From: JAPLVB01 sp964353635
GTDB lineage: Archaea > Aenigmatarchaeota > Aenigmatarchaeia > QMZP01
DNA length: 64,000 bases
Direction of reading: 5' to 3'
Assembly: GCA_964353635.1 (NCBI GenBank)
Contig: CAYGVS010000001.1
Span: 1-64,000, forward strand
Shown here: in pieces, positions 27,267 through 34,768 of the stretch
Layout of the letters: the number at the start of each line of letters is the position of its first letter
Numbering within the stretch: position 1 is the first letter of the stretch
Program-made: the position numbers and the translations under genes
Notes under the pieces: model-generated
What the model saw: the letters and a program-made list of their open reading frames with translations, nothing else
The model's database searches: none
What the model was told of the DNA's origin: nothing

Positions 27267-28007
27267 TCAGGTTTTCTTCCCAGCGGCCCCGATGATAACG
27301 CCCCATTTATTAATGAAACAGCTGCTGTAATTAAGCCTCGCAAGGCCTCTGTTCGCAGATCCGCCAACAGACATCTTCAAGAAAGACTCGGACTTCTGCC
27401 AAAATGGGGAGAATATCCAGCCAGCCGAGAGCACAGCCTCAGCCTCCTTTAGAGCATTGATATGCATGCCTGCTTTAGCCATCCTGTATCTCAACTCAGT
27501 CTCGCTGTACGGATACTCGTTCCCGAATATCCACGTTCCTGACTTCTCTGCAAGGAATTTGCCTATCCTGTACGGAGGGCATTTCATATTAGGCACTATA
27601 ATGACAGCCCTCCCGCCTTTCTTCAGAGCGATTGAATGAGCGTCCACTATGCCTTGCCTGTAATAGCCTTTGAAGTGCTCTATCACGCCTTCCGAGTGGA
27701 CGAGATCGAACTCGTCCTCGAAACCATGATGGAAAGCGTTCCTGCGCACAATATCCCCATCAAGGCCGAATTTTTCAAGGTTCCTTTTGACAATGTCCAG
27801 AGCCTCTTGGGAATTGTCAAGGAAAGTGACGTGAGCCCCGGCCTTTGCCATTAGCATAGAGTTCATTCCAGTGCCGCATCCTATCTCCAGGACTTTCTTG
27901 CCGCGGAAATCAAAGTCCCCCAGAAGCTTCTTGTAGAAGTGCCACCTGTATGTCTCGCCGTCAAAATCCGCTTCCTTTACAGACTTCCATATCTCCGACC
28001 AGACCAT
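27267..28007 (-). CDS. Class I SAM-dependent methyltransferase
   Basis: A 246-residue methyltransferase with the SAM-binding motif VLEIGCGTGMNS (about residues 39-50), the acidic residue at the end of strand 2 (FLDNS) and the post-I block DLVHSEGVIEH. The substrate is unknown. The spacing from two glycosyltransferase genes suggests a sugar or lipid target, though this is only context. Divergent from pheS. Confidence 0.85.
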   Translation of the reverse strand: MVWSEIWKSVKEADFDGETYRWHFYKKLLGDFDFRGKKVLEIGCGTGMNSMLMAKAGAHVTFLDNSQEALDIVKRNLEKFGLDGDIVRRNAFHHGFEDEFDLVHSEGVIEHFKGYYRQGIVDAHSIALKKGGRAVIIVPNMKCPPYRIGKFLAEKSGTWIFGNEYPYSETELRYRMAKAGMHINALKEAEAVLSAGWIFSPFWQKSESFLKMSVGGSANRGLARLNYSSCFINKWGVIIGAAGKKT

Positions 28008-28059
28008 AGCTAAATCTTACGCCCCAAAACAATAAATAAAGACTTATCAATTGTGTATT

Positions 28060-29520
28060 ATGTCTGATTCGATTAAGCTGCATCCCCAGGAGAGAGCGAT
28101 TCTCTTTTCCCTGGGCAAAACAGGCGAGGCCACAACACAATCAATAGCCTCCAGCACAGGCCTTTCGGAAGACGCTATAAACAAGGCAGGCCTCTGGCTC
28201 AAGCTGAAAGGCCTCATCGACTACAATGACAAGAAGGAGGCAGAGATATCGCTCACGGAAGAGGGTAGGCTATATGCAAGGCAGGGCCTTCCGGAAAAGA
28301 ATCTGCTGAAGGCGGCCTCAAAGACGCAAAGCCTCGAAGAACTGAAGAAGAAAATCCCGGAGCTCACAATAGCCCTGGCGTGGGCCAAGAGAAAAGGCTG
28401 GATAGGGTTTGATAAAGGGAAGATAAAGGTCACAGAAGAAGGGGCTTCCTGCCTTTCAAAGAGGCTTGACATAGAGAAGACGCTTGAAACAGGGAAAGTG
28501 GCAGACGAGCTGTCTCTCGAAGAGCTAAGGAGCAGGAGGCTTATAACTGTCAGAGAGAAAAAGACCAAGATTTTTACCCTTACGGAGGCCGGCAGAAAGG
28601 CGCTTCCTCAGCTGACGTATGCGCCAGACGAGCTGGGCCAGCTCACGCAGGCCGATATCAAGAAAGGTAGCTGGAAGAAAAAGACGTTCAGGCCTTATGA
28701 CTTGGGCACTCCTGCCCCAAAAATATCAGTGGCCAAAATCCATCCCTATGTCCAGTTCATGAACTTAACGAGAAGGAAGCTGATAGCCCTTGGCTTCAAG
28801 GAAGTGAAAGGCCCTTACGTCGAGATGGAATTCTGGAACTCTGATGCTCTTTTCATGCCACAGGACCATCCTGCCAGAGGCATCCATGACATATTCCATC
28901 TGAAGGGCCTTGGGAAAGGTGATGTGGACAACAAGCCCGTGCTTCAGAGGGTTTCAGAGACGCACAGGAACGGCTGGACCACAGGATCACTAGGATGGGG
29001 ATACTGGAACCAGGAGCAGACCCTGAATCTTGTGCTCAGGTCTCAGACAACATCCGTGTCTGCACGCACTTTGGCCGGAGGGGCAAAGCATGGGAAATTC
29101 TTCACCATTGATAGGGTGTTCAGGCCAGATGTGATTGACGCAACACACTCTCTGGAGTTCCACCAATGTGAGGGCATAGTTGTGGGGGAAGGCATGAACA
29201 TGCGCCACATACTCGGCTATCTGAAGACGATAGGGGAGGAAGTGGCAGGGGCTGAGGCAGTTCGCTTCAGGCCAGGCTATTTCCCTTTCACAGAGCCTTC
29301 TGTTGAGATGGACGCCCTCATAAGGGGCAAATGGGTGGAGCTCGCCGGCTCAGGTGTTTTCAGGCCTGAAGTCACGCAGCCTCTTGGAGTTAACGTTCCT
29401 GTGCTTGCATGGGGAATCGGCTTCGCCCGTCTCGCGATGATTAAGCTCGGCATCACAGATATAAGGGAGCTTTTCAGCCACGACCTTGAGTGGCTCAGGA
29501 ACAAGAAACTCGTATATTAA
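28060..29520 (+). CDS. pheS: Phenylalanyl-tRNA synthetase alpha subunit
   Basis: A 486-residue archaeal/eukaryotic-type PheS. The N-terminal about 200 residues contain winged-helix domains that contact tRNA-Phe; the catalytic class II core follows, with motif 2 around GKFFTIDRVFRPD and motif 3 near LGVNVPVLAWGIGFAR. With PheT it forms the (alpha-beta)2 enzyme. The start at ATG 28060 is preferred over a TTG nine bases upstream. pheT follows after a 45-base spacer with a perfect hairpin. Confidence 0.94.
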   Translation: MSDSIKLHPQERAILFSLGKTGEATTQSIASSTGLSEDAINKAGLWLKLKGLIDYNDKKEAEISLTEEGRLYARQGLPEKNLLKAASKTQSLEELKKKIPELTIALAWAKRKGWIGFDKGKIKVTEEGASCLSKRLDIEKTLETGKVADELSLEELRSRRLITVREKKTKIFTLTEAGRKALPQLTYAPDELGQLTQADIKKGSWKKKTFRPYDLGTPAPKISVAKIHPYVQFMNLTRRKLIALGFKEVKGPYVEMEFWNSDALFMPQDHPARGIHDIFHLKGLGKGDVDNKPVLQRVSETHRNGWTTGSLGWGYWNQEQTLNLVLRSQTTSVSARTLAGGAKHGKFFTIDRVFRPDVIDATHSLEFHQCEGIVVGEGMNMRHILGYLKTIGEEVAGAEAVRFRPGYFPFTEPSVEMDALIRGKWVELAGSGVFRPEVTQPLGVNVPVLAWGIGFARLAMIKLGITDIRELFSHDLEWLRNKKLVY

Positions 29521-29535
29521 GACAATAAGGAGCTG

Positions 29536-29556
29536 GAAATCGCTTGTAGCGATTTC
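29536..29556 (+). promoter_or_regulatory. Perfect hairpin before pheT start
   Basis: GAAATCGCT and AGCGATTTC form a nine-base-pair perfect stem with a three-base loop, ending nine bases before the pheT ATG. It occupies the place where a Shine-Dalgarno sequence would be. It belongs to a set of hairpins that open with GAA and close with TTC before internal operon genes (see 45187, 59359, 59398, 62307). Confidence 0.65.
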
Positions 29557-29565
29557 TGTCCAGAT

Positions 29566-31203
29566 ATGCCATTAATCACAGTGGATTCAGAGGATTTGAA
29601 AAATCTTATAGGAAGGAAGATATCGGGCGATGAGCTTAAGCGTGTTCTGCCTCTCAACAAGCTGAACATAGAGGAATGGTCAGGATCAGAGCTCAAGATA
29701 GAGGTCAATCCTGACAGGCCTGACCTCTTCTCAGCAGAGGGGATGGCCAGGCAGATAGCAGGCTGGCTGGGCATGCCTGCACCAAAGAAATCCACACTGA
29801 TTCCGCCAAGCATAGAGGTGAAGGCATCAAAAGTCTCTCTGCGGCCATGCATTACATGCGGCGTTGTCAGGGGCGTGCGCATGTCTGATAGCATGATAAA
29901 ATCCATAATGCAGCTCCAAGAGATACTGGACCTTACTTTGGGAAGGGACAGGAAGAAGGTCGCCATCGGGCTGCACGATGTTTCAAAGGTGAAGCCGCCA
30001 TTTTTCTACAAGGAAGTCTTCCCTGAGGAGGTAAGCTTCGTCCCCCTGAATTCGAATAAGAGGATGAACCTCTCGCAGATTATTAAAAGCCATCCGAAGG
30101 GAATCGAATATGCGCATCTTGTCAGAGGCGCGAAGAAATGGCCCATCATCCTTGACTCAAAAGGCCAGGTGCTGTCTTTCCCCCCGATAATCAATGGCGA
30201 ACTCACTAAGGTCAACAGCGAGACCACAGACATGTTCATGGACATCACAGGCCCTGATGAAAAGGCCATAAACTATTCGCTCAACATCCTGCTCACAGCG
30301 CTTGAGAAGCGCGGGGGAAGGCTCGAGGCAGTCAGCGTTGGCGGAACCATAAAACCGGACCTGGAGCCCCGGTTGATCAAGGTGAATCCTGATGATGCAA
30401 GGAAAATGCTGGGTCTGCCACTTAACAACAAGGAGATTTGCAGGCTTATCGAGAGAATGGGATATTCAGCGTCAGTCAACAAGAACATACTAGAAGCGCT
30501 TGCGCCTCCGTACAGGGCCGACATACTCCATCAGGTAGATGTTATAGAGGACATTGCAATCGCTTATGGCTTTGACCAATTCCTGCCGGAGATGCCAAAG
30601 CTTCCGTCTGTGGGAGAGGCTGACTCAATGGAGGAGTTCTCGAATTTGCTCAGGGAACTTATGATAGGCCTGGGCTTCCAGGAAGTCATGAATTACACGC
30701 TCACCTCGCCTGAGCGGCAGTTCTCAAAGATGAATATCTCCCAGGAGGACGCTATCCATATAGAAAATCCGGTTTCGCAGGACCATAGCATATGCAGGCT
30801 ATGGCTACTTCCAGGCCTTGTAGAAAACTGCAGAACCAACAAGCACAGGCGATTTCCGCAGAAGATATTCGAGATAGCAGACTGCATAATCCCTGATAAG
30901 AAGGCCGATGTCAGGTCTATCAACCTAAGAAAGCTTTCAGGGATAATCACGCATTCACAGGCAAACCTCTCTGAGATTTTATCAATCATCAATGCCATCA
31001 AGGACAGCCTTGGAGCAGAATGGAGCATTCAGCCATACAAGCACGACTCCTTTATCGCAGGAAGATGCGGAGCGATTTCCCAGAAGGGCCAGAACATTGG
31101 TTTTTTCGGGGAACTTAATCCTAAGATAATACTCAGCTATGACCTTAACAACCCCGCAGCTACCTTCGAACTAGACGTGCAGAAAATATTCAGCAATAAG
31201 TGA
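29566..31203 (+). CDS. pheT: Phenylalanyl-tRNA synthetase beta subunit
   Basis: A 545-residue PheT of the short archaeal type. Seen: the N-terminal region with NPDRPDLFSAEGMARQIAGW, the B3/4-type editing region in the middle, the B5 domain (about 265-340) and the catalytic-like core with G-F-Q-E-V-M-N-Y-T. It partners PheS in charging and editing Phe-tRNA. Stop overlaps nothing; the convergent minD gene ends one base later. Confidence 0.94.
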   Translation: MPLITVDSEDLKNLIGRKISGDELKRVLPLNKLNIEEWSGSELKIEVNPDRPDLFSAEGMARQIAGWLGMPAPKKSTLIPPSIEVKASKVSLRPCITCGVVRGVRMSDSMIKSIMQLQEILDLTLGRDRKKVAIGLHDVSKVKPPFFYKEVFPEEVSFVPLNSNKRMNLSQIIKSHPKGIEYAHLVRGAKKWPIILDSKGQVLSFPPIINGELTKVNSETTDMFMDITGPDEKAINYSLNILLTALEKRGGRLEAVSVGGTIKPDLEPRLIKVNPDDARKMLGLPLNNKEICRLIERMGYSASVNKNILEALAPPYRADILHQVDVIEDIAIAYGFDQFLPEMPKLPSVGEADSMEEFSNLLRELMIGLGFQEVMNYTLTSPERQFSKMNISQEDAIHIENPVSQDHSICRLWLLPGLVENCRTNKHRRFPQKIFEIADCIIPDKKADVRSINLRKLSGIITHSQANLSEILSIINAIKDSLGAEWSIQPYKHDSFIAGRCGAISQKGQNIGFFGELNPKIILSYDLNNPAATFELDVQKIFSNK

Positions 31204-31962
31204 TCATCTCAGCCAGCCAAAGAACCTGTGAGCGAACGGCCTTCTCGCGGTGTATTCCCTCCCTGCAAGATATGCTGCCGCAGCCTTAATCTGCTGGGCT
31301 GCAAGCGATTTTGGATTGTGCATCACGACAGGCAGCCTGTTAGCGATTGATATGCCTACATTATGGTCCTCATTTATCCTGCCTATTATCGGGGACCCAA
31401 GGAACTCCTCTATGTGCTTACCTGAAACCTCATGCGGCAAGCCCTTTATCCTGTTGACGATGACACCAAGGCTGTCTGTCTCAAAATCCTTGGCTATCCT
31501 AGAGAGCTTGAGCGCGTCTATGAGAGCGGGCATCTCGGGATTGGTAACTATTATCATCTCATCAGCGGCTTTGATTGAAGACAAAGCCTCTTTACCCAGT
31601 CCTGCTGCAGTGTCTATGAGTATGAAATCCGCTTCATCCACAAGCTTGTAGAAGACATCAACAAGCTTGTGCGACTGCGGGACCATTATCTTTGTGAGCG
31701 ACACATCGCCTGGTATGACCTTGAAGCCCGCAGGATGATAATAGAGGGCGTCTTTGACCTTTGCTTTCCCACTGAGAACATCATTAAGTGTCACAGGATA
31801 AAGCGGAATGCCCAGATGCAGGCCGAGGTTGGAAGTGGTAAGGTTCCCGTCTATGGCAATAACAGACTTGTTGAAATGAGCAAGCGCTGCGGCAAGGTTC
31901 GACACAATTGTGGTTTTTCCAACTCCGCCCTTTCCGCTCGCAATAGCAATTATCCTGGTCAT
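31204..31962 (-). CDS. minD: MinD/ParA-type ATPase
   Basis: A 252-residue deviant Walker-A ATPase: SGKGGVGKTT (residues 9-18), switch I DGNLTTSNLGLH, switch II ILIDTAAGLG. The C-terminus (RPFAHRFFGWLR) is a short amphipathic basic helix like the MinD membrane-targeting sequence. The family positions division or surface machinery on the membrane; archaeal MinD-like proteins also place pili and chemosensory arrays. No MinE or partner gene is seen nearby. Confidence 0.9.
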   Translation of the reverse strand: MTRIIAIASGKGGVGKTTIVSNLAAALAHFNKSVIAIDGNLTTSNLGLHLGIPLYPVTLNDVLSGKAKVKDALYYHPAGFKVIPGDVSLTKIMVPQSHKLVDVFYKLVDEADFILIDTAAGLGKEALSSIKAADEMIIVTNPEMPALIDALKLSRIAKDFETDSLGVIVNRIKGLPHEVSGKHIEEFLGSPIIGRINEDHNVGISIANRLPVVMHNPKSLAAQQIKAAAAYLAGREYTARRPFAHRFFGWLR

Positions 31963-32028
31963 GCTTAATTCTTAGAAGGCATCAATAAATATATATACTC
32001 TATAATAACGTGATGGCAGCGTCTATCT

Positions 32029-32253
32029 GGGCCCGTATAAAGCTATTGCTTTCGGGAAGCTCAGTTGGATAGAGCGGCAGCCTCCTATCAGGGCTTTTTC
32101 CAAAAAAGCCCGAACGGCCAAAAACCTTTACCTGAACAAGGCAATTGGGGCATACAAAATAAAGAATGCTCCAAATGGAAGCTAGCTGTAGGTCGTGGGT
32201 TCGATATTAAGAAGATGCAGCAAAAACTTCAAGCGAAAATCCCACCGGGCTCG
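32029..32253 (+). tRNA. tRNA-Arg(CCU) with three apparent introns
   Basis: Acceptor stem GGGCCCG (32029-32035) pairs with CGGGCTC (32246-32252), discriminator G at 32253; CCA is not encoded. The D arm is at 32059-32075, the anticodon stem GCAGC/GCTGT at 32077-32081 and 32185-32189, anticodon CCT at 32084-32086, and the T stem GTGGG/CCCAC at 32195-32199 and 32241-32245. Three insertions interrupt it: about 21 bases (32038-32058) near position 9/10, with its own AAAGC/GCTTT hairpin; about 96 bases (32088-32183) at the canonical 37/38; and about 34 bases (about 32206-32239) in the T loop near 59/60. Removing them leaves a regular 74-base tRNA. A TATA box (TATAATAA, 32001) sits 28 bases upstream. 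Exact splice points are uncertain by one or two bases. Confidence 0.85.
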
Positions 32254-32313
32254 TAATAACCAGGCCAACCAATTAAGACCAACCAATAAATAATCCCTAA
32301 ACAAACTATTTTC

Positions 32314-32988
32314 ATGGCCAGGGTTTTGCCAGCGCTTTTTCTCTTGCTGATTCTTATTTCATCAGGCTGCACAAGCGATACCGGAAAGACGGTTGAGCAG
32401 ACCAAGCTCACACTCTATGAGCCCAAGCCTTCCCAGGAACTGCAGCCTGAACAAAGCAAAGTGGACGCAAGAGAAGATTTCGAGGAATTCGAGTCTAACG
32501 CTTCTGTTGAAAACAGCTCCGTGCCAGAAGAAACACCAGAGCCGGCTGAAAGCATGTCGCAGTGCCCGGATTCGTGCGACGACAAAACATGCGTAACGAG
32601 CTCATGCTCCAGACAGACTGGCTATAAATGCGTTTATCAGCCCATCACACCGTGCTGCGGAAACAGCATATGCGATGAAGGCGAAAGCCACTCATCATGC
32701 CAGTCAGACTGCGCCGCAGAGGAAACAGCTTGCACGCTTCAGTGCGGAGCGTGCCAGGTTCTTGACAGCAGCGCATGCTCTTGCGGAGAAAAGGGCTGCG
32801 AGGCCGGAGACGGGTGCTGCCCGCAGGGATGCGATTTCGCTGCAGACAGCGACTGCCCGAAACCAGACAAATGCTCATCAGATTCAGAATGCGATGACAG
32901 CGATTCTTGCACCTCAGACAGCTGTTCCGGCCAGCCAAAAGATTGCCTTCACGAACCTATAGCAGGATGCTCTTCAGGGGATGGATGA
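32314..32988 (+). CDS. Cys-rich secreted lipoprotein, N-terminal part (ends at in-frame TGA)
   Basis: A 224-residue exported protein. The signal peptide VLPALFLLLILISSGC ends in a lipobox-like S-S-G-C, so lipid anchoring at the cysteine is likely. An acidic linker (about residues 30-85) leads to a domain with some thirty cysteines in repeating C-x-x-G-x-S-x-C-D and G-C-C-P-Q-G-C units like those in the large exported proteins at 45604-51347. The frame stops at TGA (32986-32988), then continues without shift into a lamin-tail domain. An earlier repeat reads G-D-G-C-C-P-Q-G-C; at the stop it reads G-D-G-stop-C-P-A-G-C, so the TGA stands exactly where a Cys codon is expected. Confidence 0.75.
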   Translation: MARVLPALFLLLILISSGCTSDTGKTVEQTKLTLYEPKPSQELQPEQSKVDAREDFEEFESNASVENSSVPEETPEPAESMSQCPDSCDDKTCVTSSCSRQTGYKCVYQPITPCCGNSICDEGESHSSCQSDCAAEETACTLQCGACQVLDSSACSCGEKGCEAGDGCCPQGCDFAADSDCPKPDKCSSDSECDDSDSCTSDSCSGQPKDCLHEPIAGCSSGDG

Positions 32989-33516
32989 TGTCCGGCAGGC
33001 TGCTCATTCCAAGTAGACGAAGACTGCCCGAGGCCAAGCCTGATTTTCTCTGAGATATACTATAACGCTCCAGGCACAGACACAGACCACGAATGGATAG
33101 AGGTTTACAACAACGGGACGATAGGCGTTGATATAACAAAATGGCGATTTGAGGAGGGAGGGACGCAGCACAAGATTGTGAACGCTTCAGATGCAGTTGC
33201 CGTTGCACCAGGGAAGTATGCTATTATTGCTGATGATTATAACGTGTTCCTTGATGATTATCCAGATTTCCATGGATTGCTTTTTGACTCCGCTTTCACA
33301 TCAGGCCTTAGCAACACAGGCGAACTATTCATTCTGCTCACAGGAAAGGACGGAGATTTGTCGGACTTGATTATCTACAACAGCACATGGGGTGGAGACG
33401 GAAGTGGATTCTCTCTTGAGAAAATGGACTTGAGCGGTCCAAACACAGAGGAAAACTGGAAAGAAAGCTCAGTGGAAAAAGGCACTCCGGGACAAAGCAA
33501 CAACATCGTGGCTTAG
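32989..33516 (+). pseudogene. Lamin-tail-domain part, in frame after TGA
   Basis: The same reading frame runs on for 175 codons after the TGA. It starts with the rest of a Cys-rich repeat, then a lamin-tail domain: IFSEIYYNAPGTDTDHEWIE, V-D-I-T-K-W, and LSNTGELFILL, with the closing GTPGQSNN typical of such domains. These beta-sandwich domains occur in secreted bacterial and archaeal proteins next to nucleases or as surface binding modules. Either this is a recent nonsense mutation, an assembly error (TGC or TGT read as TGA), or a recoded stop. The gene overlaps the convergent CBS gene by four bases. Confidence 0.6.
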
Positions 33517-34043
33517 TCTCCTCTGCAGTCCTCGCACATCCAGCTACCGCCTACATTATTCAGGGAATCCGAATAGTCCCCGCAGGATTCGCAGATGCCT
33601 GATATTGTGCGATCCGGGCTGGCAACAGACTCGACCCTCATCTTCAGCTTTTCTGAAAGGATTTCAAGGAGCTCAGGGGAAACAAGCAGTATCTCCTTAT
33701 CTGAAACTATTCCCATGAGCTTGCCGTTCTGTATGACAGGCACCCTTTTTACACCGTTTTTAATCATCTTTCTTGTGACGTCCTCAATGTTTTCTGCAGG
33801 GGAAGCTGTTATGAATTTCTTCTTTGCAGGGACATCCTTTATCCTGACGCTTTTGGGGTTCTTCCCGCTGGCCACTACGCTCACTATGTCGCTATCAGTG
33901 ACTATCCCAACAGGATTCTTGTTCTGCATTATCACAAGGCAGCCAACCCTATTGTTGGTCATGATCTTTGCAGCGTCAGAAACATTGATATCAGGACCTG
34001 CTGTTATCACCCTGGTCTTCATTATGCTCTTGACTTTTATCAT
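33513..34043 (-). CDS. Two-CBS-domain protein with C-terminal zinc ribbon
   Basis: A 176-residue protein with two CBS motifs (about residues 5-60 and 70-125), which bind adenine nucleotides and sense energy state, and a C-terminal C-x-x-C...C-x-x-C zinc ribbon (CESCGD...CEDC). The archaeal family is a likely regulator. The frame is open to 34082, but the ATG at 34043 has GAGGGAT just upstream. It is divergent from the small regulator gene at 34147. Confidence 0.88.
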   Translation of the reverse strand: MIKVKSIMKTRVITAGPDINVSDAAKIMTNNRVGCLVIMQNKNPVGIVTDSDIVSVVASGKNPKSVRIKDVPAKKKFITASPAENIEDVTRKMIKNGVKRVPVIQNGKLMGIVSDKEILLVSPELLEILSEKLKMRVESVASPDRTISGICESCGDYSDSLNNVGGSWMCEDCRGD

Positions 34044-34095
34044 ATCCCTCAAATAAAAATTGTATCGCTGTTTTAAAAGCAAAAACAGGGCGAAT

Positions 34096-34135
34096 TTGCA
34101 ATTAGTTGCAATAAAATTTTTAAATAGTTTGCAAT
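34096..34135 (+). promoter_or_regulatory. TATA box flanked by TTGCAAT repeats
   Basis: The heptamer TTGCAAT occurs at 34096-34102, 34106-34112 and 34129-34135, two copies ten bases apart upstream of the TATA-like TTTTTAAAT (34117-34125) and one downstream. The ATG at 34147 lies about 26 bases from the TATA box. This looks like an operator controlling the operon that runs to luxC, possibly bound by the first gene's product. Confidence 0.5.
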
Positions 34136-34146
34136 TATTAAATTAT

Positions 34147-34398
34147 ATGGTAGGGATGAAATTAAGGGATTCTGTATTGAATATTGTGCAGAAGAACTGG
34201 CCCATTCACGTCAGGGAAACCGTCTACCTCCTGAATTGGGATCCACAAGACATAAGCAATGTATCGAAGGTGAGGTACCACTTCAAAGGCTTGGAATCTT
34301 CAGGGAAGATAAAGACGAAGAAAATCGGAAGGGCCCTGGTAGCATGGCCGATTGGCATAGAAAGAATGAGGGCCATACACGACATGCTTAAGGATTAG
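34147..34398 (+). CDS. Small winged-helix protein, first gene of FIST/lux operon
   Basis: An 83-residue basic protein whose pattern (V-R-E-T-V-Y-L-L at 22-29, a helix ISNVSKVRYHFKGLE and a wing I-K-T-K-K-I-G-R-A-L-V-A-W) fits a winged-helix DNA-binding domain. The start at ATG 34147 is placed by the TATA box at 34117 and the small leader; the open frame extends to 34060 without protein-like sequence. It is followed by the roadblock-like gene after one base and is a plausible regulator of this operon. Confidence 0.7.
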   Translation: MVGMKLRDSVLNIVQKNWPIHVRETVYLLNWDPQDISNVSKVRYHFKGLESSGKIKTKKIGRALVAWPIGIERMRAIHDMLKD

Positions 34399-34399
34399 C

Positions 34400-34768
34400 A
34401 TGGGAAGGAACGAAGAGATAAGAGTGGTTCTTGAGGATCTCCTGAGAATGGAGGATGTGCAGGCATGCCTATTGACAGGCCGCCAGACAGGCACGATTAC
34501 CCCAAAAAACACGAAGCTGAGGAATCTTGTTCTTTGGAAGCTCATAATGGACAGCTCGCACAAATTCTTCCCGGTTATAGAAGACTTCTACGTTTACGGC
34601 CTGAAGAACCTGTATTTCGAACTTGGAGAATATGAAATCATAATGGCTTTTATTGACCAGTTCACTGCACTGCTGGTCGTGATTCCTTCTCTTGTTAACA
34701 GGGGCCTGGTAGAAGTCGAAATCGAAAACAGCAAGAACTTGATAAAAGGCATATTGGGGAAGAAATGA
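34400..34768 (+). CDS. Roadblock/LC7-like domain protein (tentative)
   Basis: A 122-residue soluble protein. The pattern of an N-terminal helix, a strand with A-C-L-L-T, and a C-terminal F-T-A-L-L-V-V followed by a helix fits the roadblock/longin-type fold that regulates small GTPases or forms dimeric scaffolds in prokaryotes. The match is by fold pattern only and is weak. It overlaps the FIST gene by ATGA, so the two products are probably made together and may interact. Confidence 0.5.
   Translation: MGRNEEIRVVLEDLLRMEDVQACLLTGRQTGTITPKNTKLRNLVLWKLIMDSSHKFFPVIEDFYVYGLKNLYFELGEYEIIMAFIDQFTALLVVIPSLVNRGLVEVEIENSKNLIKGILGKK

Noticed and set aside
32088..32183. GGGCTTTTT/AAAAAGCCC hairpin at about 32091 as a terminator
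   Set aside because: It lies inside the anticodon-loop intron of the tRNA gene and is better explained as intron structure.
32986..33516. Selenocysteine gene
   Set aside because: No SECIS-like structure, no sel genes in the window, and the C-terminal end touches the next gene; a mutation or error is simpler.
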